Shown here: piece by piece, positions 18,099 to 27,428 of the stretch
Layout of the letters: each line of letters begins with the position of its first letter
Position numbering within the stretch: position 1 is the first letter of the stretch
Origin: Lachnospiraceae bacterium
GTDB taxonomy: Bacteria > Bacillota > Clostridia > Lachnospirales > Lachnospiraceae
Reading direction: 5' to 3'
Assembly (NCBI GenBank): GCA_029219245.1
Contig: JAQXTA010000008.1
Coordinates: 1 to 64,000, forward strand
Length of the DNA: 64,000 nt
Position numbers and translations under genes: made by a program
Notes under the pieces: generated by a model
Database searches by the model: none
What the model saw: the letters and a program-made list of their open reading frames with translations, nothing else
Told to the model about the DNA's origin: nothing

Positions 18099-18464
18099 TC
18101 ACCATGCCTTTCTGTTACAATATGCAAATGCATCCTTCATCCATTCCAGTTGTTCTCCGTCTATGGCTATGACATCGTACCGTATCGGTGTGTCTGCCGG
18201 GCAGTGATGCAACAGGCGGTAATAATCAGATACTTTACATATTTTCTGCTGCTTTCTGTAATCAACTGCCTCCGATGCACTTCCTTTGGAAGTACTTTTT
18301 CTGTATTTCACCTCAAAAAAAACAAGATATTCGCCATCATCACCAACGATATCAACTTCCCCCTGTCTGCACCGGAAATTTCTTTCTCGAATTTTAACAC
18401 CTTTCTGTATCAAAAAACGACATGCCATCTCTTCTTTCTCCGTACCAATTTTTCTTGTATTCAA
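18099..18464 (-). CDS. yraN: YraN/UPF0102 family endonuclease-like protein
   Basis: The family usually begins close to an NxRxxG motif, here NTRKIGTEKEE. I therefore prefer the TTG at 18464 (121 aa), preceded by GGAAGGAAAG and CAGGA, over a GTG at 18485 that has no ribosome-binding site. A PD-(D/E)XK-like core is visible: GEVDIVGDDGEYLVFFEVKYR holds the Asp and the ExK pair. The family is predicted to be a nuclease fold linked to DNA or RNA metabolism, and its function is not established. It sits between pgeF and the FlhB-like gene. Confidence 0.82.
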   Translation of the reverse strand: MNTRKIGTEKEEMACRFLIQKGVKIRERNFRCRQGEVDIVGDDGEYLVFFEVKYRKSTSKGSASEAVDYRKQQKICKVSDYYRLLHHCPADTPIRYDVIAIDGEQLEWMKDAFAYCNRKAW

Positions 18465-18541
18465 AAATCCTGTCTTTCCTTCCACATATGTTTTACTTTT
18501 TCTATCTTATTATTTTTTCATTCTTTATACTCTCCCGGTGG

Positions 18542-18832
18542 CTATCGGTTAGAAGCCTTTGCCATTTTGGCTTTGATTTTATCCATTGAATCGACGAAAA
18601 CAAGAATCTCTGCCACAACTTCATATAACTCCGGTGGAATCATATCTCCGATATCCAGCCTGGAAAGCGTATCCGCCAGTTTGTCATCACGATGTACCGG
18701 CACCTCTGCTTCTTTAGCACGTTCAATGATTCGTTCTGCCAGTTCTCCCCTGCCGGAAGCGATAACGCGTGGTGCTTCATCTTCGGGATCAAATTCCAGT
18801 GCAATCGCCTGTTTAACCTTCTTCTCTTCCAT
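18542..18832 (-). CDS. FlhB C-terminal-domain-like protein (YlqH/FlhB2 type)
   Basis: A 96-aa soluble protein matching only the cytoplasmic C-terminal part of the flagellar export switch protein FlhB (AIALEFDPEDEAPRVIASG, then GMIPPELYEVVAEILVFV-like sequence). The NPTH autocleavage motif of true FlhB is absent; FDPED stands in this area. Free-standing copies of this kind (B. subtilis YlqH) are commonly paired with YlqG next to rnhB, as here. Role unknown; it may bind export substrates if flagella exist elsewhere in the genome. Confidence 0.78.
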   Translation of the reverse strand: MEEKKVKQAIALEFDPEDEAPRVIASGRGELAERIIERAKEAEVPVHRDDKLADTLSRLDIGDMIPPELYEVVAEILVFVDSMDKIKAKMAKASNR

Positions 18833-18849
18833 AGAACATCCTTTCTTTC

Positions 18850-20619
18850 CTAAGCTCTCATATCAAACGATGTATGGCTTAATACCGATATATTCTTGCT
18901 CTGTTCCAGTATTTCCTGCATCACATTGGTTTTCCCGTCATCCTCTTTTAGCTGGAAATTGGCCTTCATGGAATAGCCTCTTTTCGCCAGTCTTTCATCC
19001 AGAAGATGAATATGTTCTTCTATTAAATCAAGTGCCGACTCATCCTGTACCGTAAAATTAGTGTTGACTTTATTTTGTTGCATTGTTACATAAACATCTA
19101 ATGGTCCCAGATGTTCCATATCCAGATGTAAAAGTGCACTTACGTTACCATCCTTCTTTGCCAGACTTTTTTTATTCGTATAAACGTACAAATCTCCATG
19201 CGCCTGATTTCCTGCCATTTTAAGTGGAAATTGTACATAAGTAAACAGATGATTCATCTGATTCATAAATTCCACATTACTTTGCAGATTCTGGACACTC
19301 TTTGCTGCCGGTGTATCCCCTTTTCCGGCCATTTGCAAAGCCTCATTGATTTTTGCCGTCTGTTGCCTGAGCCTTTCATAAAGCTGTTCAACTTTCTCTT
19401 TTTCCGCCACATCTTCCGGGGTTAAAAGCCACTGATTTGCTATTTCCGATTTCAGTAAATTCTGAAATTCTTTACTCCCTGCGAACTCCCGCAATGCTGT
19501 TTTCTGTTCTTCCCACAACGGCTGTGATTCCCATTTCGCAAATAATTCTCCTAACTGTGTAAGAACTTCTTTGGCTGTATATTGACCGCTTTTTACCATA
19601 GTGACGAATGACTCATCCGCACCAAGCTTGTGCATCATATCCGCCAGACGATTTTCTGCTTCAACCAAAGCCTCCTCCTGTCCATGCACAGGCATCGTCA
19701 TTTTCAAAAACGTTTCTGCCTGCTCTTGCTGCGAAGTGCCCTGCGCCTCAGCATTTTGAGTTCCCATATCTTGTATAGCTTCATTTAGTAGCACTGTATC
19801 CTGACTGCCGCTACTTTTTATCACATTCTGTCCGGTTACACCGTCAGCACCGCCTGGTCCCTGCTCTGTCTGTATTTCAGCCTTTGCCATACTATTTTCT
19901 GCTTCTCCGGCTTTAGAAGACATAGTAGTAAACACATTAAGAATCTGTTCAAAAAAAGCAACTGCTTTTGCATCCTGTCCTTCTTCCAGAAGAGAAATAC
20001 CGGTCATTGGAAGCTCATTCATAATCTGATCAATGCTTCCAAGCATCTGGTAATTGTAATTTTTATATTGTTCAAACTGTTCTACAGTAAGCTCCGTAAT
20101 CGGAAGCCCCAATCGTATCATCTGTATTACCGAAGATGGATTCGCCTGAGGAAAGTCCACAAGCTGTCTGTTTACCTGCGCAATGGACTCCCTGTTAATT
20201 GCCATTCCCTCCTGCATCATATCCGATACCATCCGGATATTTTCTGCATTCTGAGACAGCCCAGCTGCTGACAATGCCTTTAAAATGGTTGCCTCATTTG
20301 CCATATTTGCATAGAGCGGTGTCAGGGAAATCACAGAACCGTTGTTGGATTTAATTTCAAAACTCATGTTCTGTCCAAGCGCTATATTCAAATCTCTCTC
20401 CAGTCTTGCTACGATTACCATATCCTTATCGATTGCTATCTGCACCGTATTTCCATCCTTACCAGTCACTTCTCCCTGAATGGTCTGCCCCGGTGCATAG
20501 CTTTTGATTTCCGCAGGAACCCGATTATGGTGATCTACACTTGTTGCAGCGTTTGTCTGAATCGTCTCTGTATTCTTAATATTTCGATTTCCGGATTGAA
20601 AGATATTTCCTAAATTCAT
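18850..20619 (-). CDS. FliK-like (YlqG-type) protein of unknown role
   Basis: A 589-aa soluble protein rich in Gln, Asn and Glu. The N-terminal ~100 residues are basic-polar and β-rich (QTIQGEVTGKDGNTVQIAID). The middle is low-complexity and helical. The C-terminal ~100 residues (from GDLYVYTNKKSL through LGPLDVYVTMQQNKV to LLDERLAKRGY) resemble the C-terminal domain of flagellar hook-length proteins (FliK). The downstream gene encodes a FlhB-like fragment, which is the natural partner of FliK. The assignment rests on pattern and context; I did not recognise a specific full-length homologue. Confidence 0.6.
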   Translation of the reverse strand: MNLGNIFQSGNRNIKNTETIQTNAATSVDHHNRVPAEIKSYAPGQTIQGEVTGKDGNTVQIAIDKDMVIVARLERDLNIALGQNMSFEIKSNNGSVISLTPLYANMANEATILKALSAAGLSQNAENIRMVSDMMQEGMAINRESIAQVNRQLVDFPQANPSSVIQMIRLGLPITELTVEQFEQYKNYNYQMLGSIDQIMNELPMTGISLLEEGQDAKAVAFFEQILNVFTTMSSKAGEAENSMAKAEIQTEQGPGGADGVTGQNVIKSSGSQDTVLLNEAIQDMGTQNAEAQGTSQQEQAETFLKMTMPVHGQEEALVEAENRLADMMHKLGADESFVTMVKSGQYTAKEVLTQLGELFAKWESQPLWEEQKTALREFAGSKEFQNLLKSEIANQWLLTPEDVAEKEKVEQLYERLRQQTAKINEALQMAGKGDTPAAKSVQNLQSNVEFMNQMNHLFTYVQFPLKMAGNQAHGDLYVYTNKKSLAKKDGNVSALLHLDMEHLGPLDVYVTMQQNKVNTNFTVQDESALDLIEEHIHLLDERLAKRGYSMKANFQLKEDDGKTNVMQEILEQSKNISVLSHTSFDMRA

Positions 20620-20649
20620 TGCTTATCCTCCGTCTGAGGGTATCTCCCG

Positions 20650-21408
20650 TCAACAAAAATGGGTAATAAAGGATTTTCTATGAATTGGACATGGACCATA
20701 CTTTCTTAAGGCTTCTATATGCATCTGCGCACCATATCCCTTATTGGAAGCAAAACCATACTCCGGGAAAACACTGTCATACTGTACCATTAACCGGTCT
20801 CTTGTAACCTTTGCCACAATACTTGCCGCACCAATGGAAATACTTTTGGCATCTCCCTTAATAATCGGCACCTGCTTCATAGAAAGCTCCGGGATGGTAA
20901 CTGCATCATTTAACAGCAAATCCGGAGTTACTCCAAGTTTGGAAACTGCCTCCCGCATTGCTTCATAAGTTGCCTGTAAAATATTGATTTCGTCAATCCG
21001 TTCCGGTGTACTGTACCCAAGTCCCACCGCAACGGCTTTTTCCATAATAATATCATAAAGCTCCTCTCTCTTTTTTTCGGAGAGTTTCTTGGAATCGTTG
21101 ATATATAAAATATCACAATTTTTTGGCAAAATAACGGCACCTGCTACAACCGGTCCTGCAAGCGGTCCTCTTCCCACCTCATCAATGCCGCAGATATAGG
21201 AATATGCCGCATACTGTTTCTCATATTGCTTCAATGCCTCTGTCCTCTCAAGTTCTTTCTGATAGGCTGCCAGACGCTTTTTCGCTTTTTCCACTGCCTG
21301 AACGACACCGCTTCTTTCATCCTGTCCATATATAGAAAATAATTCAGGCAGCTTGTCGTAACCGGCTGCCTGTAATTTTTGCTTTATCTCTTGTATTGCT
21401 TCTGCCAT
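20650..21408 (-). CDS. rnhB: Ribonuclease HII
   Basis: A 252-aa enzyme that cuts the RNA strand of RNA-DNA hybrids and removes misincorporated ribonucleotides. The catalytic signature is GIDEVGRGPLAGPVVAGAV with Asp76-Glu77. Further acidic residues are in NDSKKLSEKKRE and LLNDAVTIPE. The first ~70 residues form the extra N-terminal helical region typical of Gram-positive RnhB. GGAGGAAAT precedes the ATG. Confidence 0.97.
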   Translation of the reverse strand: MAEAIQEIKQKLQAAGYDKLPELFSIYGQDERSGVVQAVEKAKKRLAAYQKELERTEALKQYEKQYAAYSYICGIDEVGRGPLAGPVVAGAVILPKNCDILYINDSKKLSEKKREELYDIIMEKAVAVGLGYSTPERIDEINILQATYEAMREAVSKLGVTPDLLLNDAVTIPELSMKQVPIIKGDAKSISIGAASIVAKVTRDRLMVQYDSVFPEYGFASNKGYGAQMHIEALRKYGPCPIHRKSFITHFC

Positions 21409-21436
21409 ATTTCCTCCATTTCGAAGCGTTTACGCT

Positions 21437-21985
21437 CTATCTGTGTTCAATAAATCCCATTTTATCAAACGGCAGTATACGAACCCATGCCCTGCCGATA
21501 ATATCTTTTCTTTTGATGTTTCCAACTGAAGGATCCCGACTGTCCGAACTGTTATTCCGGTTATCTCCCAGGACAAAATATTCATCCACTCCAAGTGTAA
21601 TCGGTGTATATGCCAGCCCGGGGTTTTCTATCACTTCTTTGCCGTACCCCTCCTCCAGCAATTCATCATTGATATAGATATTTCCGTCATAATCAATATA
21701 AACCGTTTCTCCCGGCAGCCCAATAATTCTTTTAATATAAAAAGTATTGGTATCATACTGAAAAGGAAAAACAATAATATCGAACCTTTCAGGGTCCTTG
21801 AAACGATATGTAATTTTATCCACAATCAGATTATCCCCATTTGATAAGCGTGGTTCCATAGAGCTTCCGCTTACCTCTGTCCGCTGTCCTACAAAATGAA
21901 TGACAAGATAAGTCAGGCATAACACCACCAGCAGATATAAGCTGGTATTCAAGATTTCCCTTAACACCTTTTTCATATTACTCAT
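21437..21985 (-). CDS. lepB: Signal peptidase I (first of two)
   Basis: A 182-aa membrane serine protease with one N-terminal transmembrane helix (about 13-30). The catalytic Ser is in SGSSMEPRL and the catalytic Lys in YIKRIIGLPGE. The GDNRNNSSDSRDP box is intact. It cleaves signal peptides of exported proteins on the outer face of the membrane. The gene follows rbgA by 4 nt, and a second lepB lies on the other side of rbgA. Confidence 0.95.
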   Translation of the reverse strand: MSNMKKVLREILNTSLYLLVVLCLTYLVIHFVGQRTEVSGSSMEPRLSNGDNLIVDKITYRFKDPERFDIIVFPFQYDTNTFYIKRIIGLPGETVYIDYDGNIYINDELLEEGYGKEVIENPGLAYTPITLGVDEYFVLGDNRNNSSDSRDPSVGNIKRKDIIGRAWVRILPFDKMGFIEHR

Positions 21986-21989
21986 AACC

Positions 21990-22856
21990 TCAATTCTTCT
22001 GGTCTATTTCTTCATCCGGTCTTTCCAAAGTAATTCTACCAATTCTGCCGTTTCTAAAATCATCTAACAACAATGCTGCCGCCTTTTCATAGTCTGCCTC
22101 TCCGCCTTTTTTGTAACACTTTCTGTTCTCACAGATCTGTTCCAAAACCTGAAGAGCTGTTTCTGTTTCTTCCGAAACCTGATAGCGTTCCAATAACGGT
22201 TTCTTATAGTGTAACATTAAGCAGTCGATTAAGTCTATCGCCAGTTCTGTCAATTGCAGAATTTCATCATTCATGGAACCGATAAAAGCAAGTTTCATGC
22301 CCACTTCCTGATTTTCAAATTTGGGCCATAAAATACCCGGTGTATCTAAAAGCTCCAGTTCTTTGTTCAGCCGAATCCATTGCTTTCCCTTTGTAACACC
22401 CGGTTTGTTTCCTGTCTTTGCACAGGCTTTTCCGGCAAAAGAATTGATAAACGTTGACTTTCCTACATTTGGAATGCCCACAACAATGGCACGCACAGGA
22501 CGATTCTTAATTCCTCTGCTCCTGTCCCGCTCCATTTTTTCCCGACATGCTTCCTTTACGGTATTGGAGATGGCTTTGATTCCTCCTCCGGATTTTGCAT
22601 TGATTTCCAATACAAAAAATCCTTTCTGCTTAAAATAAGCAATCCATTCTTTATTGCATACTTCATCTGCCAGATCAGACTTGTTTAACAAAATCAGTCT
22701 GGATTTGTTTTTACCAATCTCATCAATATCCGGATTACGGCTACTGAGCGGGATTCTGGCATCCACCAGTTCTATTACCAGATCAATTAACTTGATATTC
22801 TCCTGCATCATACGTTTTGCCTTGGTCATATGACCAGGATACCATTGATAATTCAT
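21990..22856 (-). CDS. rbgA: Ribosome biogenesis GTPase RbgA (YlqF)
   Basis: A 288-aa circularly permuted GTPase: the G4 motif NKSD (in LLNKSDLAD) comes before the G1 P-loop GIPNVGKSTFINSF and G3 DTPGI. The N-terminal YPGHMTKA motif is typical of the family. RbgA drives a late step of 50S assembly in Firmicutes. GGGAGG precedes the ATG. The C-terminal RNA-binding region follows the G domain. Confidence 0.97.
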   Translation of the reverse strand: MNYQWYPGHMTKAKRMMQENIKLIDLVIELVDARIPLSSRNPDIDEIGKNKSRLILLNKSDLADEVCNKEWIAYFKQKGFFVLEINAKSGGGIKAISNTVKEACREKMERDRSRGIKNRPVRAIVVGIPNVGKSTFINSFAGKACAKTGNKPGVTKGKQWIRLNKELELLDTPGILWPKFENQEVGMKLAFIGSMNDEILQLTELAIDLIDCLMLHYKKPLLERYQVSEETETALQVLEQICENRKCYKKGGEADYEKAAALLLDDFRNGRIGRITLERPDEEIDQKN

Positions 22857-22882
22857 CTTTTCCTCCCATTTCCTTCTTTTCG

Positions 22883-23491
22883 CTATTCTATACGCCCCAT
22901 ACCTGCTTCTTCACATGCCATATGGAACCACGCTTTCCCAATAATATTATTTCTGTTCACAGCACCGATATTACCGGAGCGGCTGTCTTCACTGCTATTG
23001 CGATTATCACCAAGTACAAAATATTCATCCAGTCCAAGTGTTATTTCATTCTCTGCAATACCGGCATCTGCCATGGTATCATAAGCATCTTCTTCATCCA
23101 ACAATACACCGTCAATATAAACTCTTCCTTCTTTAATCTGTATGGTTTCCCCGGGAAGTCCTACAATTCTTTTGACATAATAGTGCGAATTCTGATTTCC
23201 ATTCGGCAGAAAGACAATGACATCCCCCCGTTTAGGGGATGACAATTTATAAAGGAAACGATTGGTTAAGATTTCCTGTCCATTATATAATGTGGTTTCC
23301 ATTGAATCACCAATGACACTGGTTCTCATACCTACAAAATAAACAATCGCAATTGCCAGAAACCCCACGATAAGGGTTCCTATTATCATTTCAAAAATGT
23401 CCGTCACTACCTTGGAGTTCAATCTTTTTTTCTTTTGATAAAAATGTAGCCCGTTTCTTCTCGCCACCCCTGCATGCTCCTCACATTCCAT
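22883..23491 (-). CDS. lepB: Signal peptidase I (second copy)
   Basis: 202 aa if the ATG at 23491 is used; a GTG at 23467, better placed after GAGGAG, would give 194 aa. One transmembrane helix lies near residues 33-52. The catalytic Ser is in IGDSMETTL and the Lys in YVKRIVGLPGE. The box GDNRNSSEDSRSGNIG is intact. Compared with the lepB at 21437-21985 it has a longer, more basic cytoplasmic N-terminus (RRNGLHFYQKKKRLN). Both copies look active, so they may differ in substrate preference or timing. Confidence 0.94.
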   Translation of the reverse strand: MECEEHAGVARRNGLHFYQKKKRLNSKVVTDIFEMIIGTLIVGFLAIAIVYFVGMRTSVIGDSMETTLYNGQEILTNRFLYKLSSPKRGDVIVFLPNGNQNSHYYVKRIVGLPGETIQIKEGRVYIDGVLLDEEDAYDTMADAGIAENEITLGLDEYFVLGDNRNSSEDSRSGNIGAVNRNNIIGKAWFHMACEEAGMGRIE

Positions 23492-23512
23492 TGCCGTATT
23501 TTCTCAATATTG

Positions 23513-23549
23513 CAAAAACAGCTACCTCAAATCACTTTAAGGTAACTGT
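23513..23549 (-). terminator. Terminator downstream of rplS
   Basis: On the minus strand, ACAGTTACCT pairs with AGGTAGCTGT (one G-T pair), followed by TTTTTGC. It separates the ribosomal-protein part of the cluster from the lepB-rbgA-lepB part. Confidence 0.8.
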
Positions 23550-23561
23550 CTTAATCTGCTC

Positions 23562-23909
23562 TTATTTTACCAGTTCTTTTACTTTTGCTTTCTTACCAAC
23601 ACGATCTCTTAAGTAGTTCAATTTTGCACGTCTTACTTTACCTTTTCTAACTACTTCTACTTTCTCAACGTTTGGAGAGTGAAGCGGCCATGTCTTTTCA
23701 ACGCCGACACCGTTGGATAATTTTCTTACAGTGAAAGTTGCTCTGTTGCTTCCACCCTGTTTCTTTAATACAGTTCCTTCAAAAATCTGGATTCTTTCGC
23801 GGTTACCTTCTTTGATTTTACCATAAACCTTAACCGTATCACCAACGTTAAATTCCGGAATAGTTTCTTTTACCTGAGCTGCTTCAATTTCTTTAATAAT
23901 TTCGTTCAT
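23562..23909 (-). CDS. rplS: 50S ribosomal protein L19
   Basis: A 115-aa ribosomal protein at the 30S-50S interface. The sequence matches L19 throughout: [33 protein letters not shown] and [12 protein letters not shown], with the basic C-terminal [28 protein letters not shown] precedes the ATG. It follows trmD, as in most bacteria, and a terminator closes the unit. Confidence 0.99.
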   Translation of the reverse strand: MNEIIKEIEAAQVKETIPEFNVGDTVKVYGKIKEGNRERIQIFEGTVLKKQGGSNRATFTVRKLSNGVGVEKTWPLHSPNVEKVEVVRKGKVRRAKLNYLRDRVGKKAKVKELVK

Positions 23910-23996
23910 ATCTTCCTCCTATTGATTCGGATGTTCTTAATACTTTCTGTAACAGAGGACCATCTTTTTTCACAACATTAGTAATTTAACATACTT

Positions 23997-24803
23997 TCAT
24001 TGGAAATGCAAGGATTTTTTTCGTTTTCTTGCTTCCTTCTTTGCTTTTTTTATAAAATATTCTTCATTTTCCTGTGCCCACTTTTCGTATAAATCCGGGC
24101 GCAGCTTCTTCGTCCGTTCTATGGACTGTTCCAGACGCCATTCCTCTATTTTCGCATGATTTCCGGAAAGAAGTATCTCCGGAACCTTTTTCCCATTCCA
24201 GACTTCCGGTCTGGAATACTGAGGATATTCCAACAAATTGTTTGAAAAAGATTCTGTCGTTGCCGATTCATCGTTATGCAAAACGCCCGGAACCAGTCTT
24301 GCTATGGCATCTATCATTACCATCGCCGGAAGTTCTCCACCGGTCAGAACATAATCGCCAATGGAAACATAATCTGTTACAATCTCCTCTAATACCCGTT
24401 CATCCATACCCTCATAATGTCCGCAAAGAAAGATAAGATCCTGTTCCCTTGCAAGCTCTTTCGCCATAGTCTGGTGAAAAGTCTGTCCCTGTGGTGTTAC
24501 ATAAATGACTCGGTATGGTTTTATCTGCGTTCCCTCTTCTGATACTTTCATCGGATTTTTCACAAGAATCTGTTTTTCTACCGCCTTATAGGCATCATAA
24601 ACAGGCTGTGCCTGCATTAACATACCTGCACCGCCTCCATAAGTGTAATCATCTACTTTGCCATGCTTATCCGTTGTATAATCCCGGATATTGACAGCCT
24701 CTATGGAAATATATTCCCGTTCCACTGCTTTCCCTAATATACTGGTATGAAGTCCCTGCATAATCATTTCGGGAAATAGTGTCAGTACATGAAAATTCAT
24801 CAT
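23997..24803 (-). CDS. trmD: tRNA (guanine-37-N1)-methyltransferase
   Basis: I start it at the ATG at 24803 (268 aa), where it overlaps the rimM stop as ATGA and has GGATGG 6 nt upstream; longer in-frame extensions run into rimM. TrmD methylates G37 next to the anticodon using SAM, preventing frameshifts. The SPOUT-fold knot motifs are present: [21 protein letters not shown] and [15 protein letters not shown]. The C-terminal Lys-rich extension (residues beyond about 235) is longer than in E. coli TrmD. Confidence 0.97.
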   Translation of the reverse strand: MMNFHVLTLFPEMIMQGLHTSILGKAVEREYISIEAVNIRDYTTDKHGKVDDYTYGGGAGMLMQAQPVYDAYKAVEKQILVKNPMKVSEEGTQIKPYRVIYVTPQGQTFHQTMAKELAREQDLIFLCGHYEGMDERVLEEIVTDYVSIGDYVLTGGELPAMVMIDAIARLVPGVLHNDESATTESFSNNLLEYPQYSRPEVWNGKKVPEILLSGNHAKIEEWRLEQSIERTKKLRPDLYEKWAQENEEYFIKKAKKEARKRKKSLHFQ

Positions 24804-25318
24804 AATAATCCATCCATTAAATGAACCGTCATAACAGCCGCATCCATATCTACCTTTAAAATACATTCTTTAATTGCCGGAAGCAAAATTTCCTTCTTCT
24901 CTTCCGTCTGCACAACATAGACATCATTGGCTCCGGTCTCCAGTACATCCTTCAGACAGCCGAGTATGGTGCCATCTTCTGTTACAACTTTCATACCGAT
25001 TAAATCTGCAATAAAATATTCATCTTTTTTAAGCCTCACTGCTTTTTCTCTCGGAACAAGAAGTTTGGCATTCTTATATTTCTCAATATCATTAATGGAA
25101 TCATAATTCTTAAACTTTAAGATAACAAACTGTTTAAAAAATTTAACTCCTTCAATGGTCAGGTTTAAACGTTCCTTACCGTTATCCAAAATCACTTCCT
25201 TTAGTTTTTTAAAGCGATTTACATCATCGGTTGTCGGAAAAACCTTAACCTCACCACGAATTCCATGTGTCTGGGTAATCACACCGACCTGCAACTCTTC
25301 TATCATATCAATAACCAT
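24800..25318 (-). CDS. rimM: 16S rRNA processing protein RimM
   Basis: A 172-aa two-domain (RimM N and PRC-barrel) protein assisting 30S head assembly together with S19. Motifs visible are [19 protein letters not shown] near the start and [21 protein letters not shown] in the middle. The annotated ATG has AGAAAGG almost touching it; the ATG at codon 5 is an alternative. It overlaps trmD by 4 nt, indicating translational coupling. Confidence 0.96.
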   Translation of the reverse strand: MVIDMIEELQVGVITQTHGIRGEVKVFPTTDDVNRFKKLKEVILDNGKERLNLTIEGVKFFKQFVILKFKNYDSINDIEKYKNAKLLVPREKAVRLKKDEYFIADLIGMKVVTEDGTILGCLKDVLETGANDVYVVQTEEKKEILLPAIKECILKVDMDAAVMTVHLMDGLL

Positions 25319-25371
25319 GCCTTTCTCTCAGTCTGCAGGCTTTCATCCGCATATGACGGCATTTCTTCTGA

Positions 25372-25403
25372 AAAAGAACAGCCTCACAGAAAATCCATGA
25401 GGC
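25372..25403 (-). terminator. Possible weak terminator between khpA and rimM
   Basis: GCCTCA and TGAGGC pair around an 11-nt loop; on the minus strand a T-rich tract follows 4 nt later. The stem is only 6 bp, so read-through into rimM is likely. Confidence 0.4.
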
Positions 25404-25411
25404 CGCATACA

Positions 25412-25639
25412 TTAGATGATTTCTACATCCACTTTCATATTGTCTTTGGATGATGCTGCTTTTACTACAGAACGGATTGCTTTAGCAATACGTCCCTGTT
25501 TGCCGATCACTTTACCCATATCCGAAGCTGCAACATGAAGCTCTACCGTAATATTCTTACCTTCTTCTTTCTGTGTTACAACAACTTCGTCCGGATTATC
25601 GACAAGTGCTTTTGCAATTACTTCAACTAATTCTTTCAT
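25412..25639 (-). CDS. khpA: KH-domain RNA-binding protein KhpA (YlqC)
   Basis: A 75-aa single KH domain with the GxxG loop in VIGKQGRIAKAIRSV. KhpA, usually with KhpB, binds RNA and influences cell division and elongation in Firmicutes. Its position between rpsP and rimM is the conserved one. A GGAGGTGG ribosome-binding site precedes the ATG. Confidence 0.95.
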   Translation of the reverse strand: MKELVEVIAKALVDNPDEVVVTQKEEGKNITVELHVAASDMGKVIGKQGRIAKAIRSVVKAASSKDNMKVDVEII

Positions 25640-25678
25640 AATCCACCTCCAAAAGCCCTGTTTAACAAGTTCCTGCGC

Positions 25679-25924
25679 TTATTTAACGATTCCTGCATTT
25701 TTGAAAATCTTGTTAACAACTTCTGTAGGCTGTGCTCCGTTTGCAAGCCATTTCTTAGCTGCTTCCTCATCTACTTTATAGGTGCTTGGATCTGTGTTAG
25801 GATCAAAAGTTCCGATTTCAGCGATACATTTTCCATCTCTTGGAGATCTGGAATCTGCTACAACGATTCTGTAAAAAGGAGATTTCTTCTGTCCCATTCT
25901 TCTTAATCTGATTTTAACTGCCAT
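25679..25924 (-). CDS. rpsP: 30S ribosomal protein S16
   Basis: An 81-aa ribosomal protein with the classical start [20 protein letters not shown] and the motif [19 protein letters not shown]. It belongs to the ffh-rpsP-khpA-rimM-trmD-rplS series. GGAGGCAAAC precedes the ATG. Confidence 0.99.
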   Translation of the reverse strand: MAVKIRLRRMGQKKSPFYRIVVADSRSPRDGKCIAEIGTFDPNTDPSTYKVDEEAAKKWLANGAQPTEVVNKIFKNAGIVK

Positions 25925-26048
25925 TTTTGTTTGCCTCCATTGTAAAAATTATTATTATTTATTTTGAATAGAAATGATATCCCATCTTTGACAGATACCT
26001 CTCTAAACTTCACATACCTTAAAATTATCGTTTTCCGAATAACCGTTT

Positions 26049-27410
26049 CTAAAACGGAAATTTACCCATGCCGCCGAACATACCACGTCCGCGTTTGCCT
26101 CCCATCATGCCGGGAAGCTGCTTCATCATCTTCTGCGACTGTTCAAACTGCTTGATAAAGCGGTTTACCACACTGATATCCACACCCGCACCTTTCGCAA
26201 TACGATGCTTTCGGCTGGGATTGAGCAGTTTTGGGTTCTGTCTTTCTTCCGGTGTCATACTAAGAACAATCGCTTCCATCCGGTTCAACTGCTTTTCATC
26301 AATCATGGACTCAATATCGCCCATCTGCTTGTTCATACCGGGCAGCATACTTAAAATACTGGAAAAACCACCCATATTGCGCATTTGCTTCATGCTTTCC
26401 AGATAGTCTTCAAAATCAAACTTGCCCTTTTTCATGCGGGCTGCCATCTGTTTTTCTTTTTCTTCATCAATATCAATGTTCTGCTGCGCTTTTTCAATCA
26501 GAGTAAGGACATCACCCATTCCCAGAATCCGGTTTGCCATGCGGTCCGGATAAAACTGTTCCAAATCGGAAAGCTTCTCCCCCATACCGACATATAAAAT
26601 AGGCTTGCCTGTCACTGCCTTAATGGATAAGGCCGCACCACCTCTGGAATCACCATCCATCTTGGATAAGATAACTCCGTCGATACCTACTTTTTCATCA
26701 AAGTCCTTGGCTACATTAACTGCATCCTGACCGGTCATAGCATCGACAACAAGCAAGGTCTGGTGTACATCCACATTCGCTTTGATTTCCTGTAATTCCG
26801 CCATCATTTCTTCATCAATATGAAGACGTCCTGCAGTATCTAAAATCACAAGATTGTGCCCATTTTTCTGTGCGTGCTCTAACGCAGCTTTCGCAATATC
26901 AACCGGCTTATGATTCTCTCCCATAGAGAATACGTCCACCTGCTGTTTCTCACCATTTATCTGCAACTGCTTAATCGCTGCCGGCCGATAGACATCGCAG
27001 GCAACTAACAGTGGTTTCTTGCCTTTTAATTTCATTTTACCGGCTATTTTGGCTGTTGTAGTCGTTTTACCGGCACCCTGCAAACCGCACATCATAATAA
27101 CGGTAATAGCTTTGCCCGGCTGTAGCACAATCTCGGTCGTATCCGAACCCATCAGACTGACCATCTCTTCGTTTACGATTTTTATAACCATCTGTCCCGG
27201 GTTCAAGCCATTTAAAACATCGGCTCCGATTGCTCTTTCCTCTACGGACTTTACAAACTGCTTTACAACCTTAAAGTTAACATCGGCCTCAAGCAGAGCC
27301 ATTTTTACTTCTTTAAGAGCAACCTTGACATCTTCCTCCGTTAAACGGCCCTTGCTTCTCAGATTTTTAAATACATTCTGCAGTTTATCCGTTAAACTTT
27401 CAAATGCCAT
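26049..27410 (-). CDS. ffh: Signal recognition particle protein Ffh (SRP54)
   Basis: A 453-aa GTPase that binds signal sequences and 4.5S RNA and docks with FtsY (encoded at 39058-40017). Its domains are N (1-90), G with GLQGAGKTTTTAKIAG, DTAGRL and SKMDGDSRGGAAL, and a Met-rich M domain (about 300-430). It ends with a Gly- and Arg-rich tail (MMGGKRGRGMFGGMGKFPF). Translation follows ylxM by 18 nt. Confidence 0.99.
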   Translation of the reverse strand: MAFESLTDKLQNVFKNLRSKGRLTEEDVKVALKEVKMALLEADVNFKVVKQFVKSVEERAIGADVLNGLNPGQMVIKIVNEEMVSLMGSDTTEIVLQPGKAITVIMMCGLQGAGKTTTTAKIAGKMKLKGKKPLLVACDVYRPAAIKQLQINGEKQQVDVFSMGENHKPVDIAKAALEHAQKNGHNLVILDTAGRLHIDEEMMAELQEIKANVDVHQTLLVVDAMTGQDAVNVAKDFDEKVGIDGVILSKMDGDSRGGAALSIKAVTGKPILYVGMGEKLSDLEQFYPDRMANRILGMGDVLTLIEKAQQNIDIDEEKEKQMAARMKKGKFDFEDYLESMKQMRNMGGFSSILSMLPGMNKQMGDIESMIDEKQLNRMEAIVLSMTPEERQNPKLLNPSRKHRIAKGAGVDISVVNRFIKQFEQSQKMMKQLPGMMGGKRGRGMFGGMGKFPF

Positions 27411-27428
27411 AAGTTACCTTGCCCTTCT

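Noticed and set aside
18150..19055. A 301-codon plus-strand open frame spanning yraN, the FlhB-like gene and the end of the FliK-like gene
   Set aside because: It crosses three real minus-strand genes and has low-complexity composition (Ser/Phe-rich) with no recognisable domain.
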